From Alphaproteobacteria bacterium (lineage in GTDB: Bacteria; Pseudomonadota; Alphaproteobacteria; Rickettsiales; UBA998), in contig JAKFYP010000206.1 in assembly GCA_021730835.1 (NCBI GenBank), positions 1 through 20,114 on the forward strand: a stretch of DNA of 20,114 nucleotides, written 5' to 3'. The position numbers and the translations under genes were made by a program. This document shows positions 5,599 through 12,651 of the stretch, one piece after another. The notes beneath the pieces were generated by a model. The model ran no database searches, was not told the DNA's origin, and worked only from the letters and a program-made list of their open reading frames with translations. Each line of letters opens with the position of its first letter. Position 1 is the stretch's first letter.

Positions 5599-7643
5599 TG
5601 GTAAAACGTATGGTAACCGAGGACACATCCCTGCATGTTATCCGTTCGTTCCGGCTTCCGGTTTTTCTCATTATTGCCGGAGTCGTGATATCCACCCTGA
5701 CGTTTATCATCACGATCAGTCTTAATGTCCGTGAATTACAAAGAAACTTCAGTCATAACGCGGAAATTCGCTTTCAGGCAATTGAGCGGGAATTATCGTT
5801 TTATGTCGCTCAAACAGAACTCGTGCGCCAGATGTTTTCCGCTTCCGAGTCGGTGACAAAGGATGAATTTGAGATGTTTACCGCTCCGATTGCGCAATAT
5901 CCCGCCTTCAGGGGCATTGCGTTTATTCAGGATGACAAAGTGATCTACAGTGCATCCGGTTCAGGCCCACGCCTGCTAAAACGTCATATTGCCGCGCTGG
6001 GCAGGGAGATAAAGCAGGATAAACCGGTCATTCAGACGGAGAGTTTTCGCGGGACCAAGTCGCTGGGAATTTTTCTGGCGTTGCAACCTCCGGAGGAAGG
6101 AGTGGTGCTCGCCGTTTTTGATATTGGCGCAATGATTCAGAATACGATCACCAAAATGCCGGATCAGGATAATTTCAGCATTTTTATTTATGAGAGCAAG
6201 TCGCAGTCGCCAATCTATGCTTATGGCGAGGATGAGAAGGCCGATCAGCTCTTTCAGCAGGCTCCGGAGCTGAAGAATTATACCAGCATCCGGCGGCGCA
6301 GCGTTTATTATTACGAGAATGAAGTCACGTTTGACGGTCAGAAACTGACCGTATTGTTGACGCCAACCTCAAGTTATCTCTCGCAGGCGCCGGGCGGACT
6401 GCCGTGGGCGCTGCTGATCGGCGGCCTGTTGCTCACTGGCATGGCGGGCTTTGTGACTTTCAACATCGTGACGCAAAATATGCGCGTCAGGCGCGAAGTG
6501 GCGATGAAAACGGCGGCATTGTCGGAGAGTGAAATCCGTATGCGCAATATCATCGAGCATGCGGTGGACGGGCTGATTACCATCGACGAAAAGGGTTATA
6601 TCCAGAGCTTCAACCCGGCCTGTAAGCATATTTTCGGCTACGAGGCGGCGGAAGTTATCGGCTGTAATATCAGCATGCTGATGCCGGATCCTTATCAGAG
6701 CGCACATGACGGCTATCTGAAGAATTATCGCAATACGGGTGTGGCCCGGGTTATCGGCATAGGCCGCGAAGTTGAGGGAAAGCGCAAGGATGGCAGCGTT
6801 TTCCCGCTGGATTTATCGGTGAGCGAAGTCTGGATCGGCGAAAAAAGGCTGTTTAGCGGCATTGTGCGGGACATTACCAGCCGCCGCAAGGCCGATACGG
6901 AACGCGATCAGCTCATTGCCGAACTGGCCGACTCCAATGTCGAACTGGAGCGGTTTGCCTATGTCGCTTCACATGATTTGCAGGAGCCGCTGCGGATGAT
7001 CCGCAACTTCTCCGAGTTGCTGGAGAATCGCTATAGCGCGGCGCTGGAAGACGATGCCCGTAAATATCTCTCGATTTCCTGCGATGCCGCCGCCCGTATG
7101 CAGACCCTTATTGACGATTTGCTCGATTAAGCACGGCTGGGTCAGGAAGCGGAAAAAGAGCAGGAAGTCAATTGCGAGGATATGTTGCGCTATGTATGCG
7201 CCAATTTGAGCGAACGTATACACGAAACGGAAGCCGTGATTACCCATGATCCGCTGCCCGTACTTTTTGTAAACCCGGTGCGGTTTCAGCGCGTTTTACA
7301 AAATCTGGTTGGCAATGCACTAAAATACAATAAAAAAAATGTGAGGCCAAAAGTCCATATTGGGGTCGTGAAAGAAGAAAACACATGGCTTTTTAATGTC
7401 AAAGATAATGGAATAGGCATGAAGCAGGAGTATTGCGAGCAAATTTTTGTTCCCTTCAAGCGATTGCATAGTAAGCAGGAATACAGCGGAACAGGTATCG
7501 GGCTGGCGATATGCAGGAAGATCATTGACAATTTGGGTGGGCGTATCTGGGCCGAGTCGGAACCCGGCACAGGAACTGTATTTTACTTTACCGTCCCCAG
7601 AAGGATGATCACGGCAAATGAAAAACAGAGGGAAGTCGCATGA
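5598..7643 (+). pseudogene. CHASE-PAS histidine kinase gene interrupted by an in-frame TAA
   Basis: The first part encodes 510 residues (5598-7130). Membrane helices lie at about 19-41 and 266-290, with a CHASE-like extracytoplasmic sensor between them (ERELSFYVAQTELVRQMF..., FRGIAFI). A PAS domain follows at about 315-425, then HisKA with His459 in ASHDLQEPLR. The frame stops at TAA 7128-7130 in LIDDLLD*ARLGQEA, where relatives have DLLxYSRL, so a Tyr codon was probably lost. The same frame continues to 7643 with the ATPase domain: N box NLVGNALKYN, DNGIGM, GTGIGLAICRKI. Without readthrough the kinase lacks its catalytic domain. The PAS has His370 in SAHDGY and Arg390 in GIGR, matching FixL heme residues 200 and 220 in spacing. 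The stop at 7643 overlaps the next start (ATGA). A sequencing error is possible; restart at ATG 7182 would yield only the ATPase part. Confidence 0.85.
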
Positions 7644-8104
7644 ATACTGATAAAACAAAGCCTGTGGAAATCTTGCTGATTGACGATGACGAAGGCGATA
7701 TTTTGTTGACGCAGGAGGCATTTAAAACCGGCAAGATTGCCAATAACCTCCATGTCGTCATGGATGGCGAGCAGGCCATGCACTATCTCCATAAAGAAGG
7801 AGAATACCGCCACGCCGTTACCCCAGACCTGATTTTGCTCGACATCAACCTTCCGAAAAAGGACGGCAGGCAGGTGCTGGCCGAAATCAAGGCGGATGTC
7901 GAGCTTAGATGTATCCCCGTAGTGATCATGACCAGTTCTAAATCGGAACAGGACGTGCTGAAAAGCTATAAGCTCCATGCAAACAGCTATATCATCAAGC
8001 CGGTGAGCATGAGCAAGTTTTCTCAGATCGTCAGCGCGATCGAAGGATTCTGGTTTAGCATCGTGGTGCTTCCGGTCGATGAATCCCTACGTAAGGTGGT
8101 ATGA
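7640..8104 (+). CDS. Rcp1-like single-domain response regulator
   Basis: 154 residues, a lone receiver with no output domain. Acidic pocket IDDDEGD (14-20), phosphoacceptor Asp68 in LLDINLPKKDG, the conserved Ser/Thr in VIMTSS and Lys in YIIKPVSM. The longer loops and the C-terminal EGFWFSIVVLP are typical of the Rcp1 subgroup, which commonly partners phytochrome-like and related kinases. The start overlaps the end of the upstream kinase frame by four bases, so the two were meant to be co-translated. Likely role: phosphate acceptor or shuttle between the two kinases of this cluster; this is inferred. Confidence 0.92.
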   Translation: MNTDKTKPVEILLIDDDEGDILLTQEAFKTGKIANNLHVVMDGEQAMHYLHKEGEYRHAVTPDLILLDINLPKKDGRQVLAEIKADVELRCIPVVIMTSSKSEQDVLKSYKLHANSYIIKPVSMSKFSQIVSAIEGFWFSIVVLPVDESLRKVV

Positions 8105-8107
8105 TTT

Positions 8108-8836
8108 ATGGCACAACCTCAACGCGATGTATCCCCTGACGTTCCGGCGGAGCGCTACGAAGCCCTGCAGAAGGAATTCGATGAATTTACCTATATCGTG
8201 TCGCATGACCTCAATGCGCCGCTGCGTCATATCCGTGAGGTCAGCAAAATCCTCATGGACAGGCTGGCGGATAAAATCGGCCCGGAGGAGCGGCGTTTTG
8301 CCGCCGTGATTGAGCAGTCCATATATAAAACCGAGGCAATGATTAATGCGTTGTTACAGTATTCCCGGCTGAATACCCGTTCCCAGCCTTTCGTTGCGGT
8401 GGATTGCAGCCTTCAGGCCGGGCTGGCGACAAAAAGTCTGCATCGGCAGATTGAAGAAAAAAATGCCCGGATTGCCATTAATGCCTTGCCGTCCATTCAG
8501 GGCGATCCGGGGCAGATACACATGCTCTTTAGTCAATTGCTGGATAATTCGCTCAAGTTCTCCCGCTTGGGGATAGCACCCGAAATCACCATTGCCGCCG
8601 AGCGTCAGGTGAACGGGTGGCATTTCGTGGTTGAGGATAATGGTATCGGTATCGGGCAGGATTATCAGGAGAAAATCTTCTCTTTGTTTCGCAGCGTTCA
8701 TGAAAAAAAGGAAATACAGGGCATTGGCGTGGGTTTACCCCTTTGCCGCAAAATCGTGCAGCGGCATGGTGGGCGCATCTGGTGTGAATCGACAGGAAAA
8801 GAAGGGGCGCGGTTTCATTTTACTATACCGGCCTGA
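8108..8836 (+). CDS. Cytosolic histidine kinase without a sensor domain
   Basis: 242 residues. A short N-terminal segment is followed directly by HisKA with His33 in FTYIVSHDLNAPLRHI, then an ATPase domain: N box FSQLLDNSLKFS, G1 VEDNGIGI, G2 region GIGVGLPLCRKIV, and the end GGRIWCES...FHFTIPA. There is no membrane helix and no recognisable input domain, so it must receive its signal from a partner. It starts three bases after the upstream receiver gene. The upstream receiver or the membrane sensor protein are the obvious candidate partners. HisKA and ATPase motifs are intact, so it could supply the kinase activity that the interrupted upstream gene lacks. Confidence 0.92.
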   Translation: MAQPQRDVSPDVPAERYEALQKEFDEFTYIVSHDLNAPLRHIREVSKILMDRLADKIGPEERRFAAVIEQSIYKTEAMINALLQYSRLNTRSQPFVAVDCSLQAGLATKSLHRQIEEKNARIAINALPSIQGDPGQIHMLFSQLLDNSLKFSRLGIAPEITIAAERQVNGWHFVVEDNGIGIGQDYQEKIFSLFRSVHEKKEIQGIGVGLPLCRKIVQRHGGRIWCESTGKEGARFHFTIPA

Positions 8837-8855
8837 TTCATCAGGAGTACAATTT

Positions 8856-9830
8856 ATGATGGCAAATTCCTTGCGGTCTGAAATTGCTAACCTTTATCCG
8901 GATTGGGTCGCTATGAACCACTCTACTTTGAAGATTCTTCATGTCGAGGATGACGCTACGGACGCCATGCTCACGCATGAAGTGCTCAGAAACGAGTTGG
9001 GTACGCATCAACTTGATGTCGTGCATGTCGATAGCCTGAAATCGGCGCTGGAGGAATTACGGGGCGTCGGATTCGATGCCGTCCTGCTCGATCTCAATCT
9101 GCGCGATATTTCCGGACTCGATAATGTCAAGGCGATCAAGGAGCAGAATCCCGATCTGCCAGTGGTCGTCCTCACCGGGGTGGACAGCGATATCACCGCG
9201 CTTGAGGCCATCGAATCCGGCGCTCAGGAATACCTTGTCAAGGGGCATGGTGATGGTAGGGTGATCCGGCTGGCGATTTATTCCTCCATACGGCGCAAGG
9301 CCCATGAGCGCAAGCTCTACCGCGAGGCGAATTACGACGATGTGACCGGCCTGCCGAATCGCCGTATGTTCCAGAATTATGTTGAGCGGGCACTGCAACG
9401 GGCGAAACGCTGGAAACGCAATGAAACCATCGCCTTCATTGACCTCGATCACTTCAAAAGGGTCAATGATACGCTTGGTCATGAAGCGGGGAACGCGATG
9501 CTGCGCGAAGCGGCGTTGCGTATGAAAAACACGTTGCGTGAGACGGATATTATAGCGCGTTACGGCGGAGATGAGTTCGTCATCCTGCTTGACGACCATT
9601 CACCGGATGTCAAATCGGTGGCGGGGCAGGTAGTCACCAAGCTGCTCTATGTGTTCAATGAGCCTTTTCAGTATCAGGGCCATGCGGTGGAATTTTCCGC
9701 CAGTATCGGCGTCGCGGTCTACCCCTTTGCCGGTCGCACCTATGCCAGCCTCATCAAAAGTGCCGATGTCGCGATGTATCAGGCCAAGAAAGCAGGTGGC
9801 CATCAGTTCCGCTTCGCCGCGCTGGGGTAG
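8856..9830 (+). CDS. Response regulator with diguanylate cyclase (GGDEF) output
   Basis: 324 residues from ATG 8856, preceded by AGGAG (8843-8847) eight bases upstream; another ATG follows at once, and ATG 8913 is a shorter alternative. Receiver at about 24-145: EDD (31-33), phosphoacceptor Asp79 in LLDLNL, Thr107 in VVVLTG, Lys129 in YLVKGHG. A GGDEF domain follows from DDVTGLPNRRMF (161-172), with FIDLDHFKRVNDTLGHEAGN (194-213) and the active site RYGGDEF at 235-241. An RxxD inhibitory site (RETD, 228-231) sits five residues before GGDEF. Known function of such proteins: phosphorylation-controlled synthesis of cyclic di-GMP from GTP. It is the last gene of the cluster and probably its output. 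Confidence 0.94.
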   Translation: MMANSLRSEIANLYPDWVAMNHSTLKILHVEDDATDAMLTHEVLRNELGTHQLDVVHVDSLKSALEELRGVGFDAVLLDLNLRDISGLDNVKAIKEQNPDLPVVVLTGVDSDITALEAIESGAQEYLVKGHGDGRVIRLAIYSSIRRKAHERKLYREANYDDVTGLPNRRMFQNYVERALQRAKRWKRNETIAFIDLDHFKRVNDTLGHEAGNAMLREAALRMKNTLRETDIIARYGGDEFVILLDDHSPDVKSVAGQVVTKLLYVFNEPFQYQGHAVEFSASIGVAVYPFAGRTYASLIKSADVAMYQAKKAGGHQFRFAALG

Positions 9831-9836
9831 TTTATC

Positions 9837-9965
9837 GGAACCTCTGCAAAAGGTGTTTTTTGTGTCGTCCCTTTGATAAGCGGGGGTCCGGTACATTGAA
9901 AAACGGGATTCCCCGCTGCGCGGGGGAACACAATCAGGGTATGTTGACCCTTTCGCAGAGCTTCC
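9837..9965. repeat. Imperfect inverted-repeat element with internal GC hairpin
   Basis: GGAACCTCTGCAAAAGG (9837-9853) pairs with CCTTTCGCAGAGCTTCC (9949-9965) at 15 of 17 positions. Between them lies a GC-rich hairpin, TTCCCCGC...GCGGGGGAA, around 9909-9928. No coding capacity. It resembles a small palindromic or MITE-like element. No U-tract follows the inner hairpin, so it is not an obvious terminator. Confidence 0.6.
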
Positions 9966-10063
9966 TGTAGCCGATTTGAGGCCATTGCATAACTCTCAAA
10001 CATCATCATTCCCCGAATTTTTCCAAAGCCATCAATTTTTTTACAAAAAAAGCAATAAAACCC

Positions 10064-10091
10064 CTTGAAACCTTGCGGGGAAAGCTTATAT
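10064..10091 (+). promoter_or_regulatory. Heat-shock (RpoH-type) promoter of groESL
   Basis: CTTGAAA (10064-10070) and CTTATAT (10085-10091) with 14 bases between, matching the alphaproteobacterial RpoH pattern CTTG...CYTATNT. Transcription would start near 10098, leaving a leader of about 110 bases. With no CIRCE seen, sigma-32 control is the likely main regulation. Confidence 0.7.
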
Positions 10092-10208
10092 CTGCGGCAA
10101 TGCTGCCCAAGGCGGCAGGAAATAAGGGTTTCCGGGAAAGCGTATCGAGGGGGATCTGGCTTACGGCCCCACCCGGAAAAACGTAAGGTCAACAGAGGAG
10201 AATATGTT

Positions 10209-10529
10209 ATGGCTACAAAAATCAAACCTTTACACGATCGCGTGCTGGTGCGCCGGATTGAAGCGGAAGAAAAATCGGCGGGCGGCATCATTATCCCCGA
10301 CACTGCCAAGGAAAAGCCCATTCAGGGCGAGGTTCTGGCGATAGGATCGGGCCTGCGCGACGATTCCGGCAAGGTAATCCCGCTGGATGTCAAGGTCGGC
10401 GATATTATTCTGTTCGGTAAATGGTCGGGTACGGAGGTGAAAATTGACGGTGAAGAACTGCTGATTATGAAGGAATCCGATATCGTCGGCGTCATCGAGG
10501 GGTCATCCGCTAAAAAAAAGGCGGCGTAA
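10209..10529 (+). CDS. groES: Co-chaperonin GroES
   Basis: 106 residues starting MATKIKPLHDRVLVRRIEAE, ATG 10209, eight bases after AGAGGAG. GroES forms the heptameric lid of the GroEL folding chamber in the cytosol. The mobile loop that contacts GroEL is visible as EKSAGGIIIPDTAKEKP (about 21-37), followed by QGEVLAIGSG and the C-terminal block KVGDIILFGKWSGTEVKIDG...EESDIVGVIE-like sequence. Slightly longer than the usual 95-97 residues because of a Lys/Ala tail (SSAKKKAA) and a small insertion near GLRDDSGKVIPLD. First gene of the groESL operon. Confidence 0.97.
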   Translation: MATKIKPLHDRVLVRRIEAEEKSAGGIIIPDTAKEKPIQGEVLAIGSGLRDDSGKVIPLDVKVGDIILFGKWSGTEVKIDGEELLIMKESDIVGVIEGSSAKKKAA

Positions 10530-10584
10530 GCTGACGCCATAAAGGGAAGTGCGCCGCATGGGCGGCGGGCTTGCCATTACAAGC

Positions 10585-10629
10585 CGGTCATTTCAGTTTC
10601 TTATGAATAATGCTGAAGTGAAATGACCG
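10585..10629 (+). promoter_or_regulatory. Intercistronic hairpin between groES and groEL
   Basis: CGGTCATTTCA (10585-10595) pairs perfectly with TGAAATGACCG (10619-10629), enclosing a 23-base loop. No U-tract follows, so it is unlikely to stop transcription. In Agrobacterium the groESL mRNA is known to be cut between the two genes near a stem-loop; this hairpin could serve a similar processing or stability role. The groEL RBS (AAGGAG) lies about 20 bases downstream. Confidence 0.65.
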
Positions 10630-10662
10630 TCAATCATTCGTATAACGTGAAGGAGTAAACAC

Positions 10663-12306
10663 ATGGTTGCTAAACAACTGACTTTCGGTTCCGACGCCCG
10701 GGCGCAAATTTTGCAGGGTGTGGACATTCTGGCTAATGCCGTAAAGGTAACGCTTGGCCCCAAAGGCCGCAACGTGGTGATCGACAAACCCTACGGTGCG
10801 CCGCGCACCACTAAGGATGGCGTCACTGTCGCCAAGGAAATCACGCTGGAGAATAAATTCCAGAATATGGGCGCGCAGATGCTGCGTGAAGTCGCCAGCA
10901 AAACCAACGACATTGCCGGGGACGGCACGACGACCGCGACCGTGCTGGCGCAGGCTATCGTGCGTGAAGGCTCCAAGGCGGTTGCCGCCGGGCTGAACCC
11001 GATGGATCTCAAGCGCGGCATTGATCGCGCCGTGGAGGCCATTGTCGAGGAAATCAAGAAAAAGAGCAAAAAAATCGGCTCGCAGAATGAAATCGCGCAA
11101 GTAGGCACGATCTCAGCCAACGGCGATGTTGAAATCGGCAGGAAAATCGCCGAGGCGATGGAGAAGGTCGGCAAGGAAGGCGTAATCACGGTTGAGGAAG
11201 CCAAAGGCCTTGAGTTCGAGCTGGAGACCGTCGAAGGGATGCAGTTTGATCGCGGGTATCTTTCACCCTACTTCGTCACCAATTCCGAGAAAATGGTCGT
11301 CGAACTGGAAAGCCCCTACATCCTCCTGTTTGAGAAAAAACTCTCCGGCCTGCAACAACTCCTGCCGCTGCTCGAAGCCGTCGTGCAGTCCCAGCGTCCG
11401 CTGCTCATCGTGGCCGAGGATGTCGAGGGCGAGGCACTGGCAACGCTGGTGGTCAACAAGCTGCGCGGGGGCCTGAAAGTCGCCGCCGTGAAAGCGCCGG
11501 GCTTCGGCGACCGCCGCAAGGCCATGCTGGAGGATATCGCCATCCTGACCAAAGGCCAGGTTGTCAGCGAAGACCTCGGTATCAAACTGGAGAATGTCGG
11601 CATCAACATGCTGGGAACGGCAAAGAAAGTGGTCATCACCAAGGATGACACCACGATCGTGGACGGTGCGGGCAAAAAAGGTGAAATCGAGGCCCGCTGC
11701 AACCAGTTGCGCGCCCAGATCGAAGATACTTCTTCCGATTATGATCGTGAGAAACTTCAGGAGCGTCTGGCGAAACTGGCGGGCGGCGTGGCCGTGCTCA
11801 AAGTCGGCGGCGTCACCGAAATCGAAGTGAAAGAACGCAAGGATCGTGTGGACGATGCGCTGCACGCTACCCGCGCCGCCGTGGAAGAAGGCATCGTGCC
11901 GGGCGGCGGGGCGACGCTGCTCTATGCGGCGCGTGTGCTCGAGAAGCTCAAAGCCAGCAATGACGACCAGAAAGCCGGGATCAACATCGTGCGCCGGGCG
12001 CTTCAGGCTCCCCTGCGCCAGATTGTCGAAAACGCCGGTCTGGACGGCGCGGTGGTTGCGGGCAAACTGCTGGAGAGCAACGATACCAATTACGGTTTCG
12101 ACGCACAGCTCCTCGAATATGTCGATCTTATCGAGGCGGGGATTATCGACCCGACCAAAGTGGTGCGCACCGCATTGCAGGATGCCGCTTCCGTGGCCGG
12201 TTTGCTGATCACCACCGAGGCGCTCATCGCTGATAAGCCGGAAGACAGCAAGCCCGCTTCGGCTGGTGGCGGCGGTATGGGTGGCATGGGCGACATGGAT
12301 TTCTAA
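10663..12306 (+). CDS. groEL: Chaperonin GroEL
   Basis: 547 residues, normal length. It forms the double-ring ATP-driven folding chamber in the cytosol with GroES. Diagnostic blocks: VKVTLGPKGRNVVIDK (28-43), TTKDGVTVAKEI, ATP-site NDIAGDGTTTATVLAQAIV, VEEGIVPGGGATLLYA, and the flexible Gly/Met tail GGGGMGGMGDMDF. Start at ATG 10663 follows AAGGAG by nine bases. The N-terminus (MVAKQLTFGSDARAQILQGVDILANAVK) has a few non-consensus residues but no key loss. Downstream a strong terminator closes the operon. A 376-codon open frame on the opposite strand is a shadow of this gene's codon use. Confidence 0.98.
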   Translation: MVAKQLTFGSDARAQILQGVDILANAVKVTLGPKGRNVVIDKPYGAPRTTKDGVTVAKEITLENKFQNMGAQMLREVASKTNDIAGDGTTTATVLAQAIVREGSKAVAAGLNPMDLKRGIDRAVEAIVEEIKKKSKKIGSQNEIAQVGTISANGDVEIGRKIAEAMEKVGKEGVITVEEAKGLEFELETVEGMQFDRGYLSPYFVTNSEKMVVELESPYILLFEKKLSGLQQLLPLLEAVVQSQRPLLIVAEDVEGEALATLVVNKLRGGLKVAAVKAPGFGDRRKAMLEDIAILTKGQVVSEDLGIKLENVGINMLGTAKKVVITKDDTTIVDGAGKKGEIEARCNQLRAQIEDTSSDYDREKLQERLAKLAGGVAVLKVGGVTEIEVKERKDRVDDALHATRAAVEEGIVPGGGATLLYAARVLEKLKASNDDQKAGINIVRRALQAPLRQIVENAGLDGAVVAGKLLESNDTNYGFDAQLLEYVDLIEAGIIDPTKVVRTALQDAASVAGLLITTEALIADKPEDSKPASAGGGGMGGMGDMDF

Positions 12307-12327
12307 GCTCCATACGCAACCCGAACG

Positions 12328-12360
12328 AAAGGGCCGCCTCAACCGGGCGGCCCTTTTTTT
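12328..12360 (+). terminator. Rho-independent terminator of groESL
   Basis: Stem GGGCCGCC (12331-12338) pairs with GGCGGCCC (12346-12353) around a 7-base loop, with AAA before and seven T residues after. A textbook intrinsic terminator 24 bases after the groEL stop. Confidence 0.95.
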
Positions 12361-12487
12361 ATAGCTCAAATGCTGCTTGGGCTTACGCAACACGGGTTGC
12401 GGGCAGGCGACCGCCAGCCTGTCATTTCAAAAATGCGGCATGCTTATTTGAGCGATGATGTAGCCCAGTTACTTTTTGTCTGTACAT

Positions 12488-12584
12488 CAATCAAATCGGC
12501 TATCGCCCGCGACTGCGGGCGCGCCGCCTATGCGGCGCATAGTTTGTGTGTAAGCACAAACTCAATCAGCTATAGTTTGCAAAC
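12488..12584. repeat. Array of adjacent hairpins downstream of groEL
   Basis: Four perfect hairpins or palindromes follow each other: CGCCCGC/GCGGGCG with loop GACT (12504-12521), GCGCCGC/GCGGCGC with loop CTAT (12521-12538), AGTTTGTG/CACAAACT with a 6-base loop (12541-12562), and the palindrome GTTTGCAAAC (12575-12584). The first three are flanked by related sequences, CAATCAAATCGGCTAT (12488-12503) and CAATCAGCTAT (12564-12574). It looks like a composite palindromic repeat or a structured RNA; I cannot name it. Confidence 0.7.
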
Positions 12585-12651
12585 ACACTATTTCCGCTGC
12601 TCGATATACACCGGACGGGGTTTTTGCTGTTCGGTCATCGCGCATCACCCG

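Larger units (their letters stand above)
9831..10208. other. Gene-free stretch between the GGDEF gene and groES
   Basis: 378 bases without a credible gene on either strand. The left part holds an imperfect inverted-repeat element (9837-9965). The right part holds the groES heat-shock promoter (10064-10091), a leader of about 110 bases and the groES ribosome binding site AGAGGAG (10194-10200). I looked for a CIRCE element (TTAGCACTC-N9-GAGTGCTAA) and found none. Confidence 0.7.
12307..12651. other. Gene-free stretch between groEL and lysA ends
   Basis: 345 bases between two convergent genes. It holds the groEL terminator (12328-12360), a weak CGCAAC/GTTGCG hairpin near 12387-12402, and the hairpin array at 12488-12584. 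A minus-strand frame of 16 codons (12588-12638) begins 14 bases after the lysA stop; it is too short to call a gene. Confidence 0.7.

Noticed and set aside
5540..5640. Frameshift that split an ETR1-kinase fusion
   Set aside because: The sensor ends in a hydrophilic tail and the kinase starts with its own ATG, cytosolic segment and membrane helix plus CHASE domain; TAATG coupling looks natural. Comparison with relatives would settle it.
9966..10208. CIRCE operator for HrcA upstream of groES
   Set aside because: No TTAGCACTC-N9-GAGTGCTAA or close variant seen.
11263..12393. Long minus-strand open frame of 376 codons opposite groEL
   Set aside because: It mirrors groEL codon positions, has a His/Arg/Gln-rich product without domains, and groEL is beyond doubt.
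12488..12584. tRNA gene in the hairpin array
   Set aside because: No acceptor stem pairing, no TTC-type T loop and no plausible anticodon arm; only consecutive hairpins.
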